Below, piece after piece: positions 1-5,755 of a stretch of DNA of 5,755 bases. The notes under the pieces are model-generated. The model saw only the letters and a program-made list of their open reading frames with translations. It searched no databases and was not told the DNA's origin. The stretch is from assembly GCA_936941515.1 (NCBI GenBank), contig CAKZJI010000472.1, forward strand, positions 1 through 5,755. The letters run 5' to 3'. How positions within the stretch are numbered: the stretch's first letter is position 1; the number at the start of each line of letters is the position of its first letter. This DNA is from an uncultured Propionibacteriaceae bacterium (GTDB lineage Bacteria; Actinomycetota; Actinomycetes; Propionibacteriales; Propionibacteriaceae). The position numbers and the translations under genes were made by a program.

Positions 1-165
1 CAGATTCGCGACGGCTTGATAGTCCGTGTTGTACGCGTGCAGGATGCCGTCGGCGTTGACGATGGTGTTGACCGATTCGGTGGCCGACGCCGAATCGTGC
101 ATCACGTCGACCATCGCGATGACGTCTTCCTTGTAGGGCATCGAGATGGCGCAGCCACGGATGCC
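1..165 (-). pseudogene. Internal fragment of a shikimate dehydrogenase (AroE family), antisense to the following gene
   Basis: Read on the minus strand from base 165 down to base 1 there are 55 uninterrupted codons that look like shikimate dehydrogenase, the NADP-dependent enzyme that reduces 3-dehydroshikimate to shikimate. The visible landmarks are GIRGCAISMPYKE (the substrate-binding segment with the family's catalytic lysine), then SVNTIVN, then a glycine turn, then HAYNTDY, which carries the conserved Asn-Thr-Asp of the active site. The SMPYK form resembles the shikimate dehydrogenase-like (HI0607-type) branch, though this is from memory. The frame is open at the left edge. On the other side the similarity stops at about base 165, where the minus-strand reading becomes an arginine-rich non-homologous string, so the N-terminal part is missing. 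It lies head-on against a truncated aroB. It is either a chimeric join or the broken end of a rearranged gene. Confidence 0.75.
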
Positions 166-1053
166 GAGGCCGCGAAGACCCCGGGGACGTTGACGGCGTG
201 CTGGCAGCGGCTTGCCGCCGCTGGATTCACCCGCAGCGATCTGATCGTCGGGCTGGGGGGCGGGACCGCCACCGACCTGGCCGGCTTCGTCGCGGCCAGC
301 TGGTTGCGTGGTGTCGGTTTCATCAGCATCCCCACCACGGTGCTCGGCATGGTCGATGCGGCGGTCGGCGGAAAGACGGGCATCAACCTGGCTGCGGGCA
401 AGAACCTGGTCGGTGCCTTCCACGAGCCCCAGGCGGTGCTGTGCGATCTGGATCTGCTGCGTACCCTGCCCGAGGCTGAGGTGCGTTCCGGCTTGGCCGA
501 GGTCATCAAATGCGGATTCATCGCGGACCAGGAGATCCTGAACCTTGCCGACCGGGATATAGCAGCCAGCGCTGATGTCACCTCGTCATGCTTCGCGGAG
601 CTGGTGTGGCGGGCTGTCGCTGTCAAGGCGACGGTGGTCGCATCTGATCTGCGGGAACGCACCTCGACGGGAGAGCGGATCGGCCGCGAGGCCCTGAACT
701 ACGGCCACACCCTCGGGCATGCCATCGAGGCCCGGGAGGGATTCCGTTGGCGTCACGGGCAGGCCATCTCGGTTGGCATGGTGTGGATGGCGGAGGTCAG
801 CCGCCGACTGCTGGGCCTGGATGCGGAACTCGCCGAGGCGCATGCACGACTGCTCACGGCATGGGGGCTGCCCGTCGCCTATGAGCCATCGGCTTGGCCG
901 GAGCTGAGGCAGCTGATGAGCCTGGACAAGAAGACCCGTGGAACACATCTCAGACTGGTGGGCTTGCGGGCGCAGGGGCGGCCAGTGATCTTGGCTGACG
1001 TTCCCGAGGAGGATCTGAAGGCCAGCTACGGCGTGGTTTCCGGGCAACGCTGA
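16..1053 (+). CDS. aroB: 3-dehydroquinate synthase AroB, N-terminally truncated (AroB homology starts near base 160)
   Basis: AroB converts DAHP to 3-dehydroquinate, the second step of the shikimate pathway, in the cytoplasm with NAD and a divalent metal. The open frame runs from the left edge, with TTG at 16 as its first usual start codon. Residues 1-48 are not AroB: they are the antisense reading of a shikimate dehydrogenase fragment. Homology begins at DAEAAKT (residue 49, base 160). It continues through the nucleotide-binding GLGGGTATDLAGF (79-91), the PTTVLGMVDAAVGGKTG stretch, the zinc ligand Glu162 in GLAEVIK, His231 in NYGHTLGHAIE, His247 in RWRHGQAIS, and a C-terminal DKKTRG segment. 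These metal ligands are intact. Family members are about 345-370 residues, so roughly the first 70-75 native residues are missing here. The C-terminal part looks sound, but the start at 16 is unlikely to be biological. It is followed by efp on the same strand after 56 bases. Confidence 0.85.
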   Translation: MIVRVVRVQDAVGVDDGVDRFGGRRRIVHHVDHRDDVFLVGHRDGAATDAEAAKTPGTLTACWQRLAAAGFTRSDLIVGLGGGTATDLAGFVAASWLRGVGFISIPTTVLGMVDAAVGGKTGINLAAGKNLVGAFHEPQAVLCDLDLLRTLPEAEVRSGLAEVIKCGFIADQEILNLADRDIAASADVTSSCFAELVWRAVAVKATVVASDLRERTSTGERIGREALNYGHTLGHAIEAREGFRWRHGQAISVGMVWMAEVSRRLLGLDAELAEAHARLLTAWGLPVAYEPSAWPELRQLMSLDKKTRGTHLRLVGLRAQGRPVILADVPEEDLKASYGVVSGQR

Positions 1054-1061
1054 CACTCAGG

Positions 1062-1067
1062 TAAGAT
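1062..1067 (+). promoter_or_regulatory. Possible -10 element upstream of efp
   Basis: TAAGAT in the 56-base gap between the aroB stop and the efp start matches the loose TANNNT actinobacterial -10 pattern. It would leave a leader of roughly 35 bases. No good -35 hexamer lies 16-19 bases upstream, so this is only a candidate. If real, it would let efp, nusB and the genes behind them be transcribed separately from aroB. Confidence 0.2.
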
Positions 1068-1095
1068 TCCGCGACGGCGTATGCAAGCAGAGTCC

Positions 1096-1101
1096 GAAAG
1101 G
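1096..1101 (+). promoter_or_regulatory. Ribosome binding site of efp
   Basis: GAAAGG stands 8 bases before the GTG at 1110 and supports that start. A second purine patch (CGAGG, 1102-1106) is too close to the start codon to be the main site. Confidence 0.5.
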
Positions 1102-1109
1102 CGAGGCGC

Positions 1110-1673
1110 GTGGTATCCACCAATGATCTGAAGAACGGCATGGTGCTTGACCTGGATGGTCAGCTATGGCAGGTGCAGTGGTTCCAGCACCATAAGCCGG
1201 GCAAGGGCAACACGGTCGTCCGATCCAAGTTGAAGCACGTCCTCACCGGAAAAATCGTCGACAAAACCTTCAACTCCGACACGAAGGTCGACACAGCCAC
1301 CATTGATCGCCGTGACATGCAGTATCTGTACTTGGACGGCGAAGACTACGTCTTCATGGACAACACGACCTTCGACCAGATCAACATCCCCAGGGAGACG
1401 GTGGGCGATGCCCGGGACTACCTGCTGGAAAACCAGGCGGCGACTGTTGCCCTGCATGAGGGGATTCCGCTGTTCGTCGAGCTGCCGGCCAGCGTTGAGC
1501 TGACTATCACCTACACCGAGCCGGGTCTGCAGGGGGATCGTTCCACGGGCGGCACCAAGCCCGCGACGCTGGAGACCGGCAAGGAGATTCAGGTCCCGCT
1601 GTTCATCACCAACGGCGAGAAGATCAAGGTGGACACGCGTGACGGCTCCTACATCTCCCGGGTGAATGGCTGA
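1110..1673 (+). CDS. efp: Translation elongation factor P
   Basis: EF-P binds between the ribosomal P and E sites and relieves stalling at consecutive prolines. The product has the standard family length of 187 residues. Domain I (about 1-65) begins [11 protein letters not shown] and contains the loop HKPGKG, whose tip Lys32 contacts the P-site tRNA. Domain II follows at about 66-128 ([16 protein letters not shown]). Domain III (about 129-187) contains the family signature [18 protein letters not shown]. The GTG start at 1110 gives the family N-terminus. The actinobacterial subfamily that works with an unmodified lysine usually has PGKGP at the loop; here position 34 is Asn (PGKGN). No EF-P modification gene lies in the window. 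Its last 8 bases overlap the start of nusB, so the two are probably translationally coupled. Confidence 0.97.
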   Translation: MVSTNDLKNGMVLDLDGQLWQVQWFQHHKPGKGNTVVRSKLKHVLTGKIVDKTFNSDTKVDTATIDRRDMQYLYLDGEDYVFMDNTTFDQINIPRETVGDARDYLLENQAATVALHEGIPLFVELPASVELTITYTEPGLQGDRSTGGTKPATLETGKEIQVPLFITNGEKIKVDTRDGSYISRVNG

Positions 1674-2103
1674 GCCTGCCCGCTACGGCACCCAGACGAA
1701 GGCCCGGCGAGTGGCCCTCGACGTTCTCTTCGCCGCTGAGCTGCGGGGCCGGGGCATCATTGAGACCTTTCTTGAGGCGCGTGACCTGTCAGCCATCACG
1801 GTGCGGGAGCTGACGACAAAGCTCGTCTATGGTGTCGCCGAGCACCTTGAGGAGCTCGACGCGAGGATCACCGCGTCGCTCGACAACTCCTGGACGGTGG
1901 AGCGCATGCCAGCCGTCGATCGCAACCTGGCTAGGCTCGCCATCTTCGAACTGGACCACTGCGACACTCCGACGGGCGTCGTCATCAGCGAGGCCGTTCG
2001 TTTGGCGCAAGAATTGTCAACAGACGGCTCCCCGAGTTTCCTCAACGGACTCCTGAGCAAAGCCGCCAAGACCAGAGAAACCACCTCAGAAAACAACTCG
2101 TGA
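1666..2103 (+). CDS. nusB: Transcription antitermination factor NusB
   Basis: NusB is a small all-helical RNA-binding protein. With NusE (ribosomal protein S10) it binds boxA in nascent rRNA leaders and promotes antitermination and rRNA maturation. The 145-residue product has the family layout: an N-terminal helix with the conserved basic segment [15 protein letters not shown] (12-26), the central [17 protein letters not shown] (80-96), and the C-terminal [14 protein letters not shown] (105-118) followed by [11 protein letters not shown] (124-134). The tail after about residue 135 is polar and probably disordered. The ATG at 1666 overlaps the efp stop by 8 bases and has only a weak ribosome binding site, which points to coupled translation. 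Placement directly after efp is common in Gram-positive bacteria. Confidence 0.95.
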   Translation: MAEPARYGTQTKARRVALDVLFAAELRGRGIIETFLEARDLSAITVRELTTKLVYGVAEHLEELDARITASLDNSWTVERMPAVDRNLARLAIFELDHCDTPTGVVISEAVRLAQELSTDGSPSFLNGLLSKAAKTRETTSENNS

Positions 2104-2111
2104 CCCCCTTT

Positions 2112-2115
2112 GGAG
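2112..2115 (+). promoter_or_regulatory. Ribosome binding site deciding the carA start
   Basis: GGAG lies 5 bases before ATG 2121. The competing GTG at 2100, which overlaps the nusB stop as GTGA, has no comparable purine patch. This favours 2121. Confidence 0.5.
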
Positions 2116-2120
2116 CGCCC

Positions 2121-3242
2121 ATGACCACCGTTCCCGCTTTGCTGGTTCTAGAAGATGGGCGCTCTTTTGCGGGCCGTTCCTTCGGGGCGGGGGGTGAGGC
2201 CTTCGGGGAGCTGGTGTTCTCGACGGGCATGTCCGGCTATCAGGAGACCCTCACCGATCCCTCATATCGGGGGCAGGTTGTGCTGGCGACGGCACCGCAC
2301 ATCGGCAACACCGGGTGGAATGATGAGGACGATGAGTCCGGCAGGATCCAGGTCGCCGGTTTCGTGGTGCGGGACCCGGCGCCACGTCCCTCGAACTGGC
2401 GCAGCCACCGCAGCCTGGAGGACGCAATGCTGGAGCAGGGAGTCGTGGGGATCTGCGAGATCGACACCCGCGCCCTGACCCGTCACATCCGGGCGCTCGG
2501 CGCGATGCGCGTCGGCATCTCAACCACCACCTCGGATCCCGAGGTCCTGCGCCGCCGGGTCCTGGAGCAGCCTCGGATGGCCGGTGCGGACCTGGCCGGG
2601 AAGGTGAGCACCCCGACGGCGCAGGTGGTGCCGGCCAAGGGGGAGAGGCGGCTCACGGTTGCCGCCCTCGACCTGGGCATCAAAACCATGACACCGACCC
2701 AGCTGGCGCTGCGTGGCATCGAAGTGCACATTCTTCCGGCGGACAGCACCTTCGAACAGATCACGGCTGTGAACCCCGATGGGGTGTTCTTCTCCAACGG
2801 CCCGGGGGACCCGAGCACCGCAGACGGCCCCGTTGAGGTGCTGCGGCAGGTGCTTGCCGCGCAGATCCCGTTCTTCGGCATTTGCTTCGGCAATCAGCTC
2901 TTCGGGAGAGCCCTCGGCTTCGGCACCTACAAACTCAAGTTCGGGCATCGCGGCATCAACCAGCCCGTTCTTGATCGCACCACCGGCCGGGTCGAGGTGA
3001 CCGCCCAGAACCATGGCTTCGCAGTCGACGCCCCCATCGACCACCCAACCGACACCGAGTTCGGCCAGGTGAGCGTCTCTCACGTCAGTCTCAATGACAA
3101 CGTCGTGGAGGGCCTTGAGCTGCGTCGCGACGGGAGGCTGGCAGGTTTCTCCGTCCAATACCATCCCGAGGCTGCCGCCGGTCCCCACGACTCCAACTAC
3201 CTGTTCGACCGCTTCGTCGACCTCATGGAGGACTCACGGTGA
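2121..3242 (+). CDS. carA: Carbamoyl-phosphate synthase small (glutaminase) subunit
   Basis: CarA hydrolyses glutamine and passes ammonia through a tunnel to CarB, which makes carbamoyl phosphate for pyrimidine and arginine synthesis. From ATG 2121 the product is 373 residues, normal for the family. The N-terminal small-subunit domain includes [17 protein letters not shown] and [16 protein letters not shown]. The C-terminal class I glutamine amidotransferase domain begins near residue 178. It carries SNGPGDPS (225-232), the nucleophile Cys255 in [26 protein letters not shown], and the catalytic pair His348 and Glu350 in QYHPE. Asn in GNQ, where enterobacteria have His, is as I recall usual in actinobacteria and not a defect. 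An in-frame GTG at 2100 would add 7 residues, but ATG 2121 has the better ribosome binding site and N-terminus. The stop overlaps the following ATPase start by 4 bases. carB does not follow directly: two foreign-looking genes intervene. Confidence 0.96.
   Translation: MTTVPALLVLEDGRSFAGRSFGAGGEAFGELVFSTGMSGYQETLTDPSYRGQVVLATAPHIGNTGWNDEDDESGRIQVAGFVVRDPAPRPSNWRSHRSLEDAMLEQGVVGICEIDTRALTRHIRALGAMRVGISTTTSDPEVLRRRVLEQPRMAGADLAGKVSTPTAQVVPAKGERRLTVAALDLGIKTMTPTQLALRGIEVHILPADSTFEQITAVNPDGVFFSNGPGDPSTADGPVEVLRQVLAAQIPFFGICFGNQLFGRALGFGTYKLKFGHRGINQPVLDRTTGRVEVTAQNHGFAVDAPIDHPTDTEFGQVSVSHVSLNDNVVEGLELRRDGRLAGFSVQYHPEAAAGPHDSNYLFDRFVDLMEDSR
3227..3231 (+). promoter_or_regulatory. Strong ribosome binding site for the ATPase gene, inside the carA 3' end
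   Basis: GGAGG lies 7 bases before GTG 3239, within the last carA codons. It decides the GTG start and lets the inserted ATPase be translated efficiently from the carA message. It would also sit 10 bases from a carB ATG if the cassette were absent, so it may have been the ancestral carB site. Confidence 0.6.
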
Positions 3243-4423
3243 AGATCGAGTCGCTGGAGATCCGGAACTACCGGGTTCTCAAGGATGTCGTCCTCAAAGA
3301 CCTGGGGCCTCTCACGGTGCTGTGCGGTGCGAACGGGAGTGGCAAGTCCACGCTGATGGATGTCTTCGCCTTCCTGCATGAGGCTTTCACGGATGGGTTG
3401 CGCCGTGCCTGGGACAAGCGCAACCGTATGGCTGCAATCTGTTCCAGGGGACAAACCGGTCCTGTGTCGTTGAAATTGAAATACCGTGCTGAGAAGGATG
3501 GAAAGCAGAGGCTGGTCACCTACTTCCTCGCAATAGAAGAGGAGCAGCACCGACCTGTCGTTGTTGAGGAGAAACTGCAGTGGAGCTCCGCGCCTGGCCC
3601 GGGACGTCCGCGCAACATACTCAGCTTCAAACGCGGGCACGGAGAAATCTATGATGAGGCTACAGAGACTAAGGACAAGCAGAGTCTCAGCAGCCCGGAT
3701 CTTCTCGCAGTGGCCACGCTCGGGCAACTTCAAGCGCACCCCAGGGTTGCGGCGCTGCGTGACTTCATCACGGGATGGTACCTGTCCCACCTGAATGTGG
3801 GGGAGACCCGCGTCACCCCGGAAAGCGGTCCGCAGGAGTTGCTCAGCACCACGGGGGACAACCTGGCCAATGTGATCCAGTATCTGGAGGAGAGCCATCC
3901 CGAGGCCCTTGAGGAGGTGTTCGAAGATCTGTCACATTATGTTCCCCAAATTGAACGACTTGCGCCGGAGCATATGGATGATGGTCGGCTGCTGCTCCTC
4001 CTCAAGGACAAACCCTTCGAGAAACCGGTGATGGCACGGTACGCCAGCGATGGGACGCTGCGGCTCCTGGCCTATCTCACGCTGCTTCATAGCCCCGTAC
4101 CTGTACCGGTGATCGGCATTGAGGAGCCCGAGAACCAGCTTCACCCGAAGGTGGTCCCGGCACTCGCCGAGAGCATCAGGCGTCTGTCCCGGAAATCACA
4201 GGTCTTTGTCACCACTCACTCCCCGGAGTTCCTGCTGAGTCTGGAGCCCGGGGAACTGCGTGTGGTGTCTCGAACCACATCGGAGGGTGGATTTGCGAAC
4301 ATCTCACGTCCTGCTGACAGCGAGCTGATTCAGCGGATGCTAGCTGAGGGGATGAACTTCAGCGAGCTGTGGTCCTTTGGCTACCTTGAGGCAGCCGACC
4401 CCAAGCCAGTGGATCCAGCATGA
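3239..4423 (+). CDS. AAA family ATPase, ABC/RecF/SMC-type (COG4637-like), partner of a DUF4276 protein
   Basis: This is a 394-residue cytoplasmic P-loop ATPase. The N-terminus [16 protein letters not shown] is the classic start of RecF/OLD-type ATPases. Walker A is GANGSGKST (30-38). A long variable insertion (about 60-200) separates it from the second ATPase half. That half holds the signature [13 protein letters not shown] (268-280), Walker B with D-loop [13 protein letters not shown] (291-303, Glu295 and Glu296), and the switch histidine in TTHSP (325-329, His327). The end [11 protein letters not shown] resembles the C-terminal segment of COG4637-like ATPases. There is no TOPRIM domain, so any nuclease activity would need a partner; the next gene, overlapping by 4 bases, is the natural one. 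ABC-type ATPases of this kind commonly act as dimeric sensors or DNA-binding motors in anti-phage systems, but no function is proven here. GTG 3239 is chosen because of GGAGG 7 bases upstream and the family N-terminus. GC is clearly lower than in carA and carB. Confidence 0.9.
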   Translation: MKIESLEIRNYRVLKDVVLKDLGPLTVLCGANGSGKSTLMDVFAFLHEAFTDGLRRAWDKRNRMAAICSRGQTGPVSLKLKYRAEKDGKQRLVTYFLAIEEEQHRPVVVEEKLQWSSAPGPGRPRNILSFKRGHGEIYDEATETKDKQSLSSPDLLAVATLGQLQAHPRVAALRDFITGWYLSHLNVGETRVTPESGPQELLSTTGDNLANVIQYLEESHPEALEEVFEDLSHYVPQIERLAPEHMDDGRLLLLLKDKPFEKPVMARYASDGTLRLLAYLTLLHSPVPVPVIGIEEPENQLHPKVVPALAESIRRLSRKSQVFVTTHSPEFLLSLEPGELRVVSRTTSEGGFANISRPADSELIQRMLAEGMNFSELWSFGYLEAADPKPVDPA

Positions 4424-5033
4424 GGCATCTCGCGGTCCTGGTCGAGGAGGAGTCGATGAAGGTTTTCCTGGAGGGATTCCTCCCAGAATGTCTCGACCGC
4501 GACTGGACCTTCGAGGCGCATTCTCTGCAGGGGAAGCATCGGCTGCTCAAGCGCGCTGTGAAATTGGCCAAAGGGCATCACGACAGTGGCCATCATGTTC
4601 TGATCCTGGTAGACCGCGACGCCAGCGACTGCATCCAGTTGAAGAAGCAGCTGACCGATTCTCTTGCATCGGCTGGGCTCAGCCTCGCATCGGCCAAGCA
4701 GCGAAGGACCGGAGATGCGCTGGTCCGAATCGTGGTGCAGGAGCTTGAGGCGTGGTTCTTGTGCGATCCGGCGCTTCTCGTCGTCTATCCAGGAATCCGA
4801 TCCGGCTATCGCAATGCAAGGCGCTACCGAGACCCCGAGGGGATACCCGACTGCTGGGAGTCGCTGCGGGACCTTGTCCACAAGGCGGGATATGACTTCA
4901 GCAAAGTGTCGTGTGCGCGGAGAATGTCGCACCTCATGGCGCAACGGGAAGATGACACCTGCAATGACTCTGCCAGCTTTCAGCACTTTGTGCGGGGGCT
5001 GTCACAACTGACCGGCGAAGGGAAGGACCGCTG

Positions 5034-5034
<1 letters not shown>
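4420..5034 (+). CDS. DUF4276 family protein, probable TOPRIM-like partner of the upstream ATPase
   Basis: This 204-residue protein has no signal peptide or membrane segment. The pattern fits DUF4276: [12 protein letters not shown] at the N-terminus (acidic residues 9-11), [15 protein letters not shown] (31-45), a hydrophobic strand ending in an acidic pair [12 protein letters not shown] (60-71, Asp65 and Asp67), the hallmark ELEAWFLCD (108-116), YRDPEGI (136-142), and a C-terminal [13 protein letters not shown] (182-194). An early glutamate followed by a strand ending in D-x-D is the arrangement of TOPRIM nuclease domains, so a metal-dependent nucleic-acid cleaving role is plausible. I infer this from the pattern and have not tested it by structure. 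Its ATG overlaps the ATPase stop by 4 bases with no good ribosome binding site of its own, so expression is probably coupled to the ATPase at a defined ratio. It could instead be a non-catalytic regulator. AbiL, RloB and PARIS AriB proteins share this two-gene plan, but membership of any named system is not claimed. Confidence 0.85.
5023..5027 (+). promoter_or_regulatory. Ribosome binding site of carB, inside the DUF4276 3' end
   Basis: AAGGA lies 6 bases before ATG 5034, in a purine run AAGGGAAGGA. It supports the carB start and shows that carB translation can be initiated within the cassette's message and does not rest only on re-initiation. Confidence 0.5.

Positions 5035-5755
<721 letters not shown>

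Noticed and set aside
1054..1109. Terminator or riboswitch in the aroB-efp gap
   Set aside because: The 56 bases contain no convincing GC-rich stem with a T run and are too short for a known riboswitch.
2100..2120. GTG at 2100 as the carA start (GTGA overlap with nusB)
   Set aside because: It would fit the overlap style of this operon, but it has no ribosome binding site. ATG 2121 has GGAG 5 bases upstream and gives the familiar N-terminus. It remains the second choice.
2877..2891. CarA motif GICFGNQ with Asn where E. coli has His
   Set aside because: The catalytic Cys255, His348 and Glu350 are all present, and GNQ is, as I recall, the usual form in actinobacterial CarA, so this is not a lost active site.
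2520..3188. Minus-strand open frame of 222 codons inside carA
   Set aside because: It is a shadow of the carA coding frame. Its residues show no family pattern, while carA in the same bases has intact catalytic motifs.
3197..3898. Long minus-strand open frame of 233 codons opposite the carA end and ATPase start
   Set aside because: It is antisense to a plus-strand gene with complete ATPase motifs and shows no recognisable domain of its own. Long antisense frames are common in GC-rich DNA.
4377..4748. Plus-strand frame spanning the ATPase/DUF4276 junction, possible frameshift fusion
   Set aside because: The ATPase ends with its family C-terminus and DUF4276 starts with its family N-terminus at the ATGA overlap, so no frameshift is needed. 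This frame is arginine-rich shadow sequence.

Overview
The window reads as chromosomal DNA of a high-GC Gram-positive bacterium (Actinomycetota). The order aroB-efp-nusB-carA-...-carB, the actinobacterial-style GICFGNQ glutaminase motif of CarA, the actinobacterial-looking EF-P, GTG starts and about 70% GC in the housekeeping genes all fit. A member of the Propionibacteriaceae is a reasonable but unproven guess.

Region by region. Bases 1 to about 165 do not belong to the gene that follows. On the minus strand they encode a clear internal fragment of a shikimate dehydrogenase (AroE family). From about base 160 the plus strand carries 3-dehydroquinate synthase (aroB) without roughly its first 70-75 residues. 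The two pieces meet in opposite orientation, so the left edge is either an assembly chimera or a true rearrangement. Then come efp (translation elongation factor P, 1110-1673), nusB (antitermination factor, 1666-2103) and carA (carbamoyl-phosphate synthase small subunit, best start 2121, end 3242). The 5' part of carB (large subunit) runs from 5034 off the right edge.

The unusual part is 3239-5034. Two genes lie between carA and carB, whose products form one enzyme and whose genes are usually adjacent. The first encodes a 394-residue ABC/RecF-like AAA ATPase and the second a 204-residue DUF4276 protein that looks TOPRIM-like. An ATPase next to a TOPRIM-type protein is the general plan of OLD-family and PARIS-like anti-phage systems, so this looks like a candidate two-component defence module. 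It is joined to the host genes by stop/start overlaps of 4, 4 and 1 nt, with no room for its own promoter. It is much poorer in GC than its flanks (hand counts of about 56% and 60% in two 300-base samples, against about 71% in carA and 68% in carB). This suggests a horizontally acquired cassette now co-expressed with the pyrimidine/arginine precursor operon.

No tRNA, rRNA, CRISPR array, transposase or convincing terminator was seen. No gene-free stretch exceeds about 60 bases.
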